Shown here piece by piece: positions 44,176 to 53,364 of a DNA stretch of 64,000 nt (position 1 is the stretch's first letter; each line of letters opens with the position of its first letter). The stretch spans positions 1,302,001 to 1,366,000 of the forward strand of contig NZ_LT627734.1 of NCBI RefSeq assembly GCF_900100865.1, read 5' to 3'. A program made the translations under genes and the position numbers. This stretch comes from Candidatus Aquiluna sp. UB-MaderosW2red. GTDB taxonomy: Bacteria; Actinomycetota; Actinomycetes; Actinomycetales; Microbacteriaceae. The notes below the pieces were generated by a model that was given only the letters and a program-made list of their open reading frames with translations, made no database searches and had not been told where the DNA came from.

Positions 44176-45435
44176 GTGCGGTTCCCAAAGCAAAAAGCTC
44201 ACTCCTGGGGTCCCGCTGTAATTTTTAGGAATTTGATTGCCGGATTGACGGTGGCCGTTGTGGCTCTTCCGCTCGCTTTGGCTTTCGGAATTGGCTCTGG
44301 GCTTGGTGCCCAAGCCGGCTTGGTCACAGCGGTGATTGCCGGAGTTGTTGCCAGCGCATTAGGGGGCAGCAAATACCAAGTCTCTGGACCCACCGGGGCA
44401 ATGACCGTGATCCTGATCCCCATTGTCGCGAGCTACGGGGTGAGCGCCGTGCTGCAAGTTGGGCTAATGGCAGGGGGCATTTTGATACTCGCCGCCTTAT
44501 TCAAGCTGGGGCAACACATCCATCGACTACCAACGGCCTTGATTGAAGGTTTCACTGCGGGAATTGCGCTGGTCATCGCGATGCAGCAGGTGGCGTTCGT
44601 GCTGGGCGTGAAGCTTGAAACTGGCGAGCACATCTGGCAAAACGTCATTCTGGAATGGCAAACCTGGCTTCGCGAGCCGATGTGGGCACCGGTGGTTATC
44701 GGTTTACTGGCGCTAGTGGGAAATATTCTTGGGTCAAAATTTTGGCCAAAACTGCCGCTCGCCCTTTTGAGCGTGGTCGCCCTCACGATGATTGCAAATG
44801 CGTTGAGTTTAGACCTCACTCGGATTGGCGATCTGCCATCAACATTCGCTTTGCCAGAATTGGATTTTCTATCGGGAGGGAATTGGCTTTTACTGCTCGG
44901 GCCAGCCTTGGCGGTCGCATTTCTCGCGGGTCTCGAGAGCCTTTTGAGCGCGAAGATATCAGACCGAATGGCGCAATCCGGGGAACATAATCCGAACCGT
45001 GAGCTATTTGGTCAAGGGGTGGCGAACCTGATTGTGCCATTTTTCGGCGGAGTACCCGCCACCGCAGCACTTGCTAGAACTGCGGTCAACGTCCGAGCCG
45101 GAGCGACCTCGAGGCTCTCCGCTATCAGTCATGGAATATTCCTATTTCTGTTTGTGCTTCTGGTCTCCAGCTGGATAGCTCAAATTCCCCTGGCGGCACT
45201 CGGTGGGGTTCTGATTGCTACCGCTTGGCACATGGTGAAAATCCAGGAGCTACGGTTCACGGCTAGAAGATCGACCTTAGATGCAATGGTGCTCTTCACC
45301 ACAATCACAGCTACCGTGTTTTTGGATCTGATAAGTGCATTGGCTATCGGCCTATTGATTTACTTAGCGTTGCGAAAAACAAAACTCTCAAAGCACAAAA
45401 TTCAAATCGATGCGCTTGAGACGCTCGGTGACTAA
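44176..45435 (+). CDS. SulP-family anion transporter lacking a STAS domain
   Basis: Inner-membrane anion transporter of the SLC26/SulP type, 419 residues with about 10-12 membrane segments. The N-terminal signature FRNLIAGLTVAVVALPLALAF and SKYQVSGPTGAMTVIL mark the core; later GVANLIVPFFGGVPATAALARTAVNVRAGA is conserved. The protein stops soon after the last membrane segment, where family members usually have a cytoplasmic STAS domain. The start is GTG. Substrate could be sulfate or bicarbonate and cannot be decided from sequence. Confidence 0.88.
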   Translation: MRFPKQKAHSWGPAVIFRNLIAGLTVAVVALPLALAFGIGSGLGAQAGLVTAVIAGVVASALGGSKYQVSGPTGAMTVILIPIVASYGVSAVLQVGLMAGGILILAALFKLGQHIHRLPTALIEGFTAGIALVIAMQQVAFVLGVKLETGEHIWQNVILEWQTWLREPMWAPVVIGLLALVGNILGSKFWPKLPLALLSVVALTMIANALSLDLTRIGDLPSTFALPELDFLSGGNWLLLLGPALAVAFLAGLESLLSAKISDRMAQSGEHNPNRELFGQGVANLIVPFFGGVPATAALARTAVNVRAGATSRLSAISHGIFLFLFVLLVSSWIAQIPLAALGGVLIATAWHMVKIQELRFTARRSTLDAMVLFTTITATVFLDLISALAIGLLIYLALRKTKLSKHKIQIDALETLGD

Positions 45436-45443
45436 TTATTGGG

Positions 45444-46172
45444 CTACGGAGCTACCCGGCCGTTTTCGTTAAACGACTCGTAGCTGAGCGGCATGAGCTT
45501 GGCCCAAGCGTCTTCCATCTTCTCGGCGCACATCTCAATCTCGCGCTGGGGATATGAGGGGAAATGGGTTCCCTCGCGCTTTGTGCGTAAAGATAAGAAG
45601 TTCATCAGTGAGCGCGAGTTCATCGTGACGTACATGCTCGAGTAAATGTTCACTGGTAACACAATTCTCGCCACCTCGCGGGCAACGCCAGCCACAAGCA
45701 TCCGCTGATAAGACTCATAGGCGGCTCGTGTAATGGCCATGGTTTCTTGAGCGACAAGAGCGGCTTGCTCGGCTGTCCCGTCCTCAAAATCGTATGCCCC
45801 TGGCTTTCCTACCTGAATCAGCTTCCTGTCTGGGCCTGGAACATAAAACACCGGCTGCAGCTCACGGTAGCGACCGGATTCCTCGTTGTAACTGGCGATC
45901 CGGTGCCGCATGAACTCGCGAAATACAAAGATTGGGGCCTGCACATAAAACGTCATTGAGTTGTGCTCGAACGGGGAACCGTGACGATCGCGCATCAGGT
46001 AATTAATCAGTCCCTTATCGCGCTTCTGCACCTCTACATCGGTCTCACGCGCGCTGTCCAATGTCAGTTCGCCCATGGTTGAAACCCGAGCTGCGAACAA
46101 TACGTCTGCGTCCCGGGCACTTGAGCGAACCAGCTCAACGGTCACGTCGGATCTAAATTTAATTTCGGTCAC
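45444..46172 (-). CDS. thyX: Flavin-dependent thymidylate synthase
   Basis: Makes dTMP using FAD and methylenetetrahydrofolate. The diagnostic RHR-x7-S motif is RHRIASYNEESGRYRE near residue 90. Length is 242. The start is GTG. Its 3' end lies nine bases from the convergent SulP gene. ThyX replaces ThyA in many small genomes; no thyA is in this window. Confidence 0.96.
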   Translation of the reverse strand: MTEIKFRSDVTVELVRSSARDADVLFAARVSTMGELTLDSARETDVEVQKRDKGLINYLMRDRHGSPFEHNSMTFYVQAPIFVFREFMRHRIASYNEESGRYRELQPVFYVPGPDRKLIQVGKPGAYDFEDGTAEQAALVAQETMAITRAAYESYQRMLVAGVAREVARIVLPVNIYSSMYVTMNSRSLMNFLSLRTKREGTHFPSYPQREIEMCAEKMEDAWAKLMPLSYESFNENGRVAP

Positions 46173-46251
46173 CTCGAAAGTTTAAGGGAGTCGGAAAGTA
46201 AAAAAGCGCAACACACCGATTTTGCACAAGCAAATCAAATAGCCTTTCAAG

Positions 46252-46698
46252 GTGTTACCTAATACAAGTCTGATCTGGGCCGGTTTGCTATTTGCAATTG
46301 CAATTGCACTCGGAGCAGGCTTCAAGGTTTTCTCGGGCAGGGGACGACGTGTCAAGACCCTGGAATCCATCAACCTGAGCAGACTAAAAGTGAGTAAAAA
46401 CGGGGTGCCGGTAACCGAGTTCGGCAAAAAAGCCACCCTGGTGCAATTCTCCACCGAGTATTGTGGCCAATGCCCCGGGGTTAGAAGATCACTTTCACAA
46501 TTAGAATATCGGCACGGGAACCTCTTATATGTTGAGGTTGACATCACCCAACGACTTGACTTAGCAGCCCATTTTTCGATCAGCCAGACCCCAACCGTTT
46601 TCATCCTTGATGAAATTGGCACAATAAAGTTCCGCATTGGCGGAGTACCGAAATCGGCCATCATCAGAGCCGAGCTTGAGAAACTAGGAGCACTATGA
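46252..46698 (+). CDS. Membrane-anchored thioredoxin-like protein
   Basis: A 148-residue protein with an N-terminal membrane segment (LIWAGLLFAIAIALGAGF), a short linker and a thioredoxin domain with active site STEYCGQCPGVRRS and the cis-proline loop SQTPTVFIL. Presumably the domain faces outside the membrane, but topology is not certain. The start is GTG without an obvious ribosome-binding sequence. It overlaps the DUF4395 gene (ATGA); this pair recurs in actinobacteria, suggesting a joint redox role at the membrane. Confidence 0.85.
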   Translation: MLPNTSLIWAGLLFAIAIALGAGFKVFSGRGRRVKTLESINLSRLKVSKNGVPVTEFGKKATLVQFSTEYCGQCPGVRRSLSQLEYRHGNLLYVEVDITQRLDLAAHFSISQTPTVFILDEIGTIKFRIGGVPKSAIIRAELEKLGAL

Positions 46699-47138
46699 CC
46701 CAGCCACAGAGAATAGATCCGCGCGGCCCACGATTTGGGGCGGCAATCACATCCGTTTTTGCCATCATTGCATTTGGCTTTAGCCTGGATACCTGGCTTT
46801 ATGCCTGGCTGATTTTGTGGCTACTATTTGCTCTTTTCGCACTTAGTGTGTTCGGCAAAAACATCACTCATCCCTATTCGTATTTATTTCAAAAATTTGT
46901 TCGCCCGAGACTTGCGGCCCCGGCCGAACTTGAGGATCCACGCCCCCCACACTTTGCTCAGCAGGTGGGATTGAGCTTTGCAGCTTTCGGGGTCATTTCG
47001 GGCTTTGTTTGGCCACTCGGGGTCACAATCGCAGCCGCATTCATATTCCTCGCGGCGTTCCTAAATGCATTCTTTGGGCTGTGCCTAGGTTGCCAGATGT
47101 ACTTGGGGCTAAGAAGACTTGGTCTGCTTCGCCAATAA
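46695..47138 (+). CDS. DUF4395 membrane protein
   Basis: A 147-residue protein with about four membrane segments and the DUF4395 signature: IDPRGPRFGAAITSVFA near the start and a C-terminal GLCLGCQMYLG with two cysteines. The cysteine pair beside a thioredoxin gene suggests an electron-transfer partner like DsbD or DoxX, but this is inferred. The 3' end overlaps the convergent TPR gene by 30 bases. Confidence 0.85.
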   Translation: MTQPQRIDPRGPRFGAAITSVFAIIAFGFSLDTWLYAWLILWLLFALFALSVFGKNITHPYSYLFQKFVRPRLAAPAELEDPRPPHFAQQVGLSFAAFGVISGFVWPLGVTIAAAFIFLAAFLNAFFGLCLGCQMYLGLRRLGLLRQ

Positions 47139-47555
47139 AATAGCGTGGCGCATGGCTGACCTAGCGCGCTTTCTATCCCCTGACGCGTCATAGCCTTCCG
47201 ACAACCTGACCCAGCTCTCCCAGTTCTCGGGGTCGGCTTCGGCAATTGACTTGGCACCCTCAAAGGCGATTAGTGCGCTTTGTTTCACGGCCTTACCAGA
47301 GGGCCTGAGCTCGACCATGAGCTCTGGCACACCGGCCTTTCGGGCCCTAAGCACTAAGGCCTGAGCTGCTAACCCAAAGCGCAGTTCCATATAGAGCGAC
47401 CAAATCCCAAGAATTGGGAAAACCAGAATAAGAAGCCCCATTGCCTTGGCAATCCAGTTCGGATCTGCAATCAAAACTACGCCGCGACTACCAAGCAAAA
47501 TCATGTAGGCGGCGGTCAAAAGACTCATAATCAGGACCCAGATTTTTGTGCTCAT
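47109..47555 (-). CDS. Membrane protein with TPR-like tail
   Basis: A 148-residue protein with two hydrophobic segments near residues 5-25 and 35-55 and a soluble C-terminal helical part containing ENWESWVRLSEGYDASGDRKRARSA-type TPR helices. No enzymatic motif. It follows dapB by four bases and is likely co-transcribed with it. Found beside dapB in related actinobacteria; function unknown. Confidence 0.75.
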   Translation of the reverse strand: MSTKIWVLIMSLLTAAYMILLGSRGVVLIADPNWIAKAMGLLILVFPILGIWSLYMELRFGLAAQALVLRARKAGVPELMVELRPSGKAVKQSALIAFEGAKSIAEADPENWESWVRLSEGYDASGDRKRARSAMRHAILLAKQTKSS

Positions 47556-47559
47556 AAAC

Positions 47560-48279
47560 CTAAACGACCTTATCTAGGCCAACATGCAAGCCAGTTGCAG
47601 AAACAGCAAACTCGATGGCTAGCCGAATCCCGTTTGAGTAGGCCCTGAGCGAAGAGACCTCATGGGAGATGTTCAACACCTCGGAGTCGCCGCCAAAAAG
47701 AACATCCTGTTTGGCGCTAATCCCCTGGACTCTTATTGAGTGAATCGGAATCCCCGCTACTACCTCACCGCGAGCTCTTTGATCCACCCCGGTTAAAAGC
47801 GGTTGCACCATGCCCGATCGCGCCTTGGAAATCTCTTCGGCGGTGCGGACAGCGGTTCCCGATGGAGAGTCAATTTTGCCGGCGTGGTGAGCCTCAATTA
47901 TTTCGATCGAATCAAAATACTTTGCGGCCTGAGCGGCGAAACCCTGAGCCAGCATTGAACCAATTGAAAAATTTGGAATTACCAACACTGCAGCCTTTGG
48001 ATGAAGGGCCAGCAGTCTATCCAGGCCCGCTAACTTATTCTGATTCCAGCCAGAGGTTCCCACCACGATTTTTTGATCGTGCTCAATTGCAAATTCCACC
48101 ATCTTCGGGCTCACATCTGGCAGTGTGAAGTCAACAATTACATCGGCACCCAGCATTTGGGATATCTCCGACTCAGAGTTGAGTTTCGCGTGTAGAGACA
48201 GATTTGCAGCGTCGTTGACGAGCTCCAGAGTCAAGGCGCCCATGCGACCACTGGCTCCCAAAATGGCAACACTAATCAT
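47560..48279 (-). CDS. dapB: 4-hydroxy-tetrahydrodipicolinate reductase
   Basis: NAD(P)H reductase, second step of the DAP pathway. The Rossmann motif GASGRMGALTLELV is at the N-terminus, and the substrate-binding motif EAHHAGKIDSPSGTA is intact. ATG at 48279 matches the family start and gives 239 residues; a 17-residue upstream extension overlapping the M16 peptidase is rejected. It lies 13 bases after the peptidase gene. Confidence 0.94.
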   Translation of the reverse strand: MISVAILGASGRMGALTLELVNDAANLSLHAKLNSESEISQMLGADVIVDFTLPDVSPKMVEFAIEHDQKIVVGTSGWNQNKLAGLDRLLALHPKAAVLVIPNFSIGSMLAQGFAAQAAKYFDSIEIIEAHHAGKIDSPSGTAVRTAEEISKARSGMVQPLLTGVDQRARGEVVAGIPIHSIRVQGISAKQDVLFGGDSEVLNISHEVSSLRAYSNGIRLAIEFAVSATGLHVGLDKVV

Positions 48280-48292
48280 GCTAAAGACCCTA

Positions 48293-49606
48293 TCAACTGT
48301 GAGCTGAAAGAGAGACCAAATCTGGACCAACCGCGACTAACGACCTTGAACCTGAGGCAATCCGCTGCGCAACCCTTTGCACATCATCCAAACTCACGGT
48401 GCTAAAACGCTCCATGATTTCCGATGTGGAAAGGTACTCCCCCGAACCAATCTCTGCCGAAAGCAGCCGGTTCATGCGAGCCATTGAGCTTTCATAACGA
48501 AGCGCCAAGCCCCCAGTTAGGTTTCCCATGGCCAAATCCAGCTCACCCTTTGTCACGCCATCTTGAACTACCCCATCGAAAATCTCCCGCATCAAGAGCG
48601 TGACTTTTTCGGCGTTCTCGGGAGCCGTGCCGGCATAAATACCAAAATACCCAGCGTCAGAATAGCCCTGCTGGTAAGAGTAGGTGGAATAGGCCAGCCC
48701 ACGCTTTTCTCTGATCTGCTGATATAATCGAGAGCTCATTCCACCACCCAAGATGGTGTTCATGATCCCCACCGCGTAGCGGTCGGGATCCATGCCGTGG
48801 ATGCTCTGAAAGCCCAAAATAACATTGGCCTGCGCCACGTCTTTTTCTAAAATTCTAAAAGGCTCGGCGGCGCTCAAGGTATCTGGAACCTGAGAGCGCC
48901 TTTGAGTTGGATGACTAATCCCCGACAACCAACCAACTTTGCCTAATTCTTTTTCAACCAGCCTCAACACCTCGGCGTGAGGCACTCCGCCGGCAACCGT
49001 GATCACCAGGTTTTCGGGGATGTAGTGCTTTTTATAGTGGTTGTAGACCGCCTGTCGGCCAACCTCATTGATAGTTTGTTCGGTGCCACCAATTGGCCTG
49101 CCGAGTTCGTGGTTTGGCAACAGTGCTTCAGCCAAATTTTCGTGTGCAACATCCTCTGGGTCATCCTCGTTCATCGCAAGCTCTTCGAGAATCACGGTGC
49201 GCTCTAGATTGAAGTCAGCTTCATCGAGTCTGGCCGAGGTAAACATGTCCAACAAGACATCAAGTGACAAACCCAAAGCAGCGTTGGAAACCCGAGCGTA
49301 ATAGCTGGTGTATTCCTTGGCGGTGGCGGCGTTTGAGGATCCACCAACAGAATCGAAAGCAATAGAGATATCAAGCGGCGACCTTGTTGGTGTGCCCTTG
49401 AATAGTAAATGCTCTAAAAAGTGAGTGGAACCGAAGTGACCCCCGGTCTCATCTCTTGAACCAACCGCTACCGAAACGGCAACTGCTACAGAGGGTGCAC
49501 CGGGAATCTCTTCGGTTAATACGCGAACACCGCTGGGCAGCACCGTGCGATTAACACGGGCTGCCTCAGCGGTGAACTCGACTGAATCTCTAAGTGAGAA
49601 GAGCAA
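48293..49606 (-). CDS. M16-family zinc metallopeptidase
   Basis: Insulinase/processing-peptidase family protein, about 437 residues. The inverted zinc motif HFLEH is in STHFLEHLLFKGT; a distal glutamate is in LERTVILEELAMNEDDPE. The C-terminal inactive half has the R/Y-containing signature region (GLAYSTYSYQQGY). It lies between pnp and dapB, a common actinobacterial arrangement. The start is uncertain: TTG at 49606, just after the pnp stop and 12 bases after AAGGAG, is preferred, but an ATG at 49633 or a start at 49666 inside pnp is possible. Confidence 0.9.
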   Translation of the reverse strand: MLFSLRDSVEFTAEAARVNRTVLPSGVRVLTEEIPGAPSVAVAVSVAVGSRDETGGHFGSTHFLEHLLFKGTPTRSPLDISIAFDSVGGSSNAATAKEYTSYYARVSNAALGLSLDVLLDMFTSARLDEADFNLERTVILEELAMNEDDPEDVAHENLAEALLPNHELGRPIGGTEQTINEVGRQAVYNHYKKHYIPENLVITVAGGVPHAEVLRLVEKELGKVGWLSGISHPTQRRSQVPDTLSAAEPFRILEKDVAQANVILGFQSIHGMDPDRYAVGIMNTILGGGMSSRLYQQIREKRGLAYSTYSYQQGYSDAGYFGIYAGTAPENAEKVTLLMREIFDGVVQDGVTKGELDLAMGNLTGGLALRYESSMARMNRLLSAEIGSGEYLSTSEIMERFSTVSLDDVQRVAQRIASGSRSLVAVGPDLVSLSAHS

Positions 49607-49607
49607 A

Positions 49608-51824
49608 CTACTCGCTTGCTCCTTCGGCACCATCTTCAACAACTGGGGAAAGCGATAGCTTGCCACGGTCGTCTACCTTGGTGATTTCAACCTGAAGCTT
49701 CTGACCAACCTCGAGAATGTCTTCGACGTTCTCGACGCGCTTGCCGCCTGAGATCTTCTTCAGCTCGGAAACATGCAGCAGGCCGTCCTTACCGGGCATC
49801 AGTGAGATAAACGCACCGAAGGTGGCTAGCTTCACGACGGTACCTAGGAAGCGCTCACCAATCTCAGGAACGTGTGGGTTTGCGATTGCGTTGATGGCAG
49901 CCCTAGCCGCATCAGCACTCTCACCATTGGTGGCACCAATGTAGACGGTTCCATCATCTTCAATTGAGATGTCGGCCCCGGTCTCGTCCTGGATCTGGTT
50001 GATCATCTTGCCCTTTGGCCCAATGACCTCGCCGATCTTGTCAATTGGAATCTTGACTGCAATCACTCTAGGTGCGTACTTGGAAAGCTCATCTGGCTCC
50101 TCGATCGCTTCGAGCATCACATCAAGGATGTGATTACGAGCGTCTCTTGCCTGGTTTAGCGCACTGGCCAAAACCGAAGCTGGTATTCCATCCAACTTGG
50201 TGTCTAGCTGGATTGCTGTGATGAAGTTACGAGTTCCGGCAACCTTGAAGTCCATGTCCCCAAGCGCATCTTCAGCGCCCAAGATGTCGGTCAAAGCCGC
50301 GTACTGAATCTTGCCATCGACAGTGTCTGAAATCAGGCCCATTGCGATACCTGCAACTGGCGCGCGAAGTGGCACACCAGCATTTAGTAGCGAAAGAGTT
50401 GAAGCACAAACTGAACCCATTGAGGTTGAACCGTTTGAGCTCAGCGCCTCAGATACCTGACGGATTGCGTAAGGGAATTCCTCACGAGACGGTAGAACTG
50501 GAGCCAGTGCGCGCTCGGCCAATGCACCGTGACCAATTTCGCGACGCTTTGGAGTGCCCACGCGGCCAGTTTCACCAGTTGAGTAAGGAGGGAAGTTGTA
50601 GTGGTGCATGTAGCGCTTTGACTTTTCCGGGGTCAAGGCATCTAGCTGCTGCTCCATCTTGAGCATGTTCAAGGTGGTGACACCTAGAATCTGGGTCTCC
50701 CCGCGCTGGAAGATGGCCGAACCGTGGGTGCGAGGAATAACTGCCACCTCTGCATCCAATGCACGAATATCGGTTAGACCGCGGCCATCAATTCTGATGC
50801 CCTCTTTCAAAACTCGGTCGCGCATTACCTTTTTGGTAGCTGACTTATACGCACCAGAGAACTGCGACATCTGCTCTTCGGTCAAAGTGGTAGCAACCTC
50901 TAGCTTGACCTTTGCCTTGAGTGCATCATCGGCATCCTGACGAGACTGCTTATCGGCAATCTGGTAAACGGTCGCGAGCTCTGCACCAGCAGATTTCACA
51001 ACAGCTGCCAACACCTCTTCGGTGTAAGGCAAGAACACTGGGTAATCAGCGGTTGGCTTTGCAGCCTGCTTCGCTAGGTCACTCTGGGCACGAACCAATT
51101 CCTTGATGAAAGGCTTTGCAGCCTCAAGACCCTGCGAGACAACCTCTTCGGTTGGAGCCAAAGCGCCACCGGCGATTAGGTCCCAACTCACGTCAGTAGC
51201 CTCAGCCTCGACCATCATGATGGCAACGTCTTCTTTGCCATCTTCGATTACAACGCGACCAGCGACAACCATGTCAAACACGGCGTTAGCTAGCTGTGAG
51301 TACTTAGGGAAGGCTACCCACTGACCATCGATCAGTGCAACACGAACACCAGCAATCGGGCCGGAGAATGGCAAGCCAGCTAGCTGGGTTGACATTGAAG
51401 CTGCGTTTATTGCCACTACGTCATAAAGCTCATCTGGCTCAATCGACATAACGGTCACAACGACCTGAATTTCGTTTCTAAGACCATCAACAAAGGACGG
51501 GCGAAGCGGTCGGTCAATCAAACGGCAAGCAAGAATTGCTGCCGTTGACGGGCGACCCTCACGGCGGAAGAACGAGCCTGGGATCTTGCCCGCGGCATAC
51601 ATGCGCTCTTCAACATCGATTGTTAGTGGGAAAAAGTCAAAGTTGTCCTTTGGCTGCTTTGATACTGACGTGGCAGAGAACAACATGGTCTCTTCGTCAA
51701 TGTAGACAGCCGCAGCTCCCGCTGCCTGCTGTGCCAAACGGCCAGTCTCGAACCGAATTACGCGCTTGCCGTGCTTACCGTTGTCAATAATCGCTTCTGC
51801 GAATTTAATCTCTGGGCCTTCCAT
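49608..51824 (-). CDS. pnp: Polyribonucleotide nucleotidyltransferase
   Basis: Trimeric 3'-5' exoribonuclease. Two RNase PH domains (about 10-240 and 330-560), a KH domain with [19 protein letters not shown] and an S1 domain ([18 protein letters not shown]) are all present. Length is 738. GAGGAGGGG precedes the ATG. PNPase usually follows rpsO directly; here about 4.5 kb of defence genes separates them. Confidence 0.97.
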   Translation of the reverse strand: MEGPEIKFAEAIIDNGKHGKRVIRFETGRLAQQAAGAAAVYIDEETMLFSATSVSKQPKDNFDFFPLTIDVEERMYAAGKIPGSFFRREGRPSTAAILACRLIDRPLRPSFVDGLRNEIQVVVTVMSIEPDELYDVVAINAASMSTQLAGLPFSGPIAGVRVALIDGQWVAFPKYSQLANAVFDMVVAGRVVIEDGKEDVAIMMVEAEATDVSWDLIAGGALAPTEEVVSQGLEAAKPFIKELVRAQSDLAKQAAKPTADYPVFLPYTEEVLAAVVKSAGAELATVYQIADKQSRQDADDALKAKVKLEVATTLTEEQMSQFSGAYKSATKKVMRDRVLKEGIRIDGRGLTDIRALDAEVAVIPRTHGSAIFQRGETQILGVTTLNMLKMEQQLDALTPEKSKRYMHHYNFPPYSTGETGRVGTPKRREIGHGALAERALAPVLPSREEFPYAIRQVSEALSSNGSTSMGSVCASTLSLLNAGVPLRAPVAGIAMGLISDTVDGKIQYAALTDILGAEDALGDMDFKVAGTRNFITAIQLDTKLDGIPASVLASALNQARDARNHILDVMLEAIEEPDELSKYAPRVIAVKIPIDKIGEVIGPKGKMINQIQDETGADISIEDDGTVYIGATNGESADAARAAINAIANPHVPEIGERFLGTVVKLATFGAFISLMPGKDGLLHVSELKKISGGKRVENVEDILEVGQKLQVEITKVDDRGKLSLSPVVEDGAEGASE

Positions 51825-52104
51825 AGCCCCTCCTCTTTATTTTTCGCACGCAAATACCCACAAGGCAATTCGCATTGTTTTGCTGCGCGCTGGAGGCGAG
51901 TTACTACTCGCAAGTGAAGTGCCGGCCGTCAGTAAAACCAATTGGGGACATTGACCCAATAAATTCCACCGAAGACCCGCCTTCGGAATCTCCTTTATAA
52001 AGTCTAACGACTAGGTAACGAAATGGCTAGGAACTCCACGCCTAGTGCGCCATTTGAGTCTTCAGTCCACTCATAATGTCCGTGGCAAAAAGTAAGCTTG
52101 CAAT
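51825..52104. promoter_or_regulatory. pnp 5' region with small hairpins
   Basis: A 280-bp region between the divergent pnp and methylase genes. It holds a perfect GCGAGT-TACT-ACTCGC hairpin (51896-51911), about 70 bp before the pnp ATG, and a CCGAAG-N5/6-CTTCGG stem near 51971-51988. The first could be a pnp autocontrol structure, as PNPase leaders form stems cleaved by RNase III elsewhere. No strong promoter or tRNA was recognised. Confidence 0.4.
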
Positions 52105-53364
52105 GTGAAATCAAACATCCACTTGAGTCCCCCCTCAGCCATCGAGCTCTTCGCCGGAGTCGGCGGTTTCCGTCTTGGACTAGACGAGGCGGGATGGCGC
52201 ACCATTTGGTCGAACCAGTGGGAACCTGCGACAAAGGCTCAGCACGCTTCCTCGTGTTACGTTCGAAATTTTGGGGACGATGGCCACTCAAACCGAGACC
52301 TTGCAGTTGAAGTGGCGCACTCGGAAGAGGACGATTCGTTGATTCCGCAAGCAGACCTCATTGTTGGCGGGTTTCCATGCCAGGACTACTCCGTTGCCAA
52401 AACCGCTGGCTCCTCAAAGGGACTGGAGGGGAAAAAGGGGGTGCTCTGGTGGGAAATTCACAAACTTGTTTCGCAGAAAAAGCCAAAATTCGTTTTTCTT
52501 GAGAATGTCGACCGCCTACTCAAGTCACCATCCGGTCAAAGAGGGAGGGACTTCGCCATCATGCTGCGCACCCTTGGCGACCTCGGTTACCGAGTTGAAT
52601 GGCGAATCGCAAATGCCGCAGAACACGGTTTTCCCCAAAGGAGAATTCGCGTTTTTATTGTGGCAACCCTTTCGGAACTAGCCAACAAGTTCGAAGAGTT
52701 TTCCGCCAAAAGCATTGAAACTGGAATTCTGGGGAAAGCACTAAAGTCGCACATCCAAGGTGAAGTGATGAATTTCAGGCTAGACACTGACTTAGTTCGA
52801 CTTTCCGACGAGTTCAATCTCGGCGGAAAAACAAGTCCGTTTCTCGAGGGTGGCGTCTACGAGAACGGATCGGTCTTCACCTCCAAAATCGAAACCGAGG
52901 AGCCCGTCGCGAGAAAAGTGTTAGGGGATATTCTTCTTGATGAAGGTGATGTGCCTTCCTCGTTTTTTGTTGATGAGGCCAAGATTGGCGAATGGGAATA
53001 TTTAAAGGGCTCAAAAAAAATAGAGCGAGTAACAACATCCGGCCACAAATACCTCTACTCGGAGGGGAGGATGGCGTTTCCTGACTCTACAGAAAAACCC
53101 AGCAGGACAATTCTCACAGCGGAGGGCGGGACATCTGCATCCAGATTTAAGCACGTAATTCTCACCTCATCCGGTCACAGGCGACTGACCCCAATCGAGC
53201 TGGAAAGACTAAATGGCTTTCCAGACAATTGGACTAAATACGATGCTCAGGGAAATGAGCTTTCTGACTCCAGGCGAGCATTTTTTATGGGAAATGCACT
53301 GGTTGTCGGACTCGTCACTATGGTCGCTTCCGAGATAAAAAATCGTCTTAATTCTTTGAAATAA
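52105..53364 (+). CDS. DNA cytosine-5 methyltransferase (type II restriction-modification)
   Basis: Transfers methyl groups to cytosine C5 in a specific DNA sequence. Ordered motifs: I IELFAGVGGFRLGL (13-26), IV GGFPCQDYS with catalytic Cys near 92, VI FLENVDRLL (131-139), VIII FPQRRIRVFI (176-185), a target-recognition region about 190-320, then SRTILTAEGG and X GNALVVGL. Length is 419. The start is GTG with no clear ribosome-binding sequence. The 3' end overlaps the convergent nuclease gene by 17 bases. The target sequence is unknown. Confidence 0.93.
   Translation: MKSNIHLSPPSAIELFAGVGGFRLGLDEAGWRTIWSNQWEPATKAQHASSCYVRNFGDDGHSNRDLAVEVAHSEEDDSLIPQADLIVGGFPCQDYSVAKTAGSSKGLEGKKGVLWWEIHKLVSQKKPKFVFLENVDRLLKSPSGQRGRDFAIMLRTLGDLGYRVEWRIANAAEHGFPQRRIRVFIVATLSELANKFEEFSAKSIETGILGKALKSHIQGEVMNFRLDTDLVRLSDEFNLGGKTSPFLEGGVYENGSVFTSKIETEEPVARKVLGDILLDEGDVPSSFFVDEAKIGEWEYLKGSKKIERVTTSGHKYLYSEGRMAFPDSTEKPSRTILTAEGGTSASRFKHVILTSSGHRRLTPIELERLNGFPDNWTKYDAQGNELSDSRRAFFMGNALVVGLVTMVASEIKNRLNSLK

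Noticed and set aside
52004-52291. Minus-strand 95-codon frame opposite the methylase start
   Set aside because: Antisense to methylase motif I; no family and no ribosome-binding sequence.
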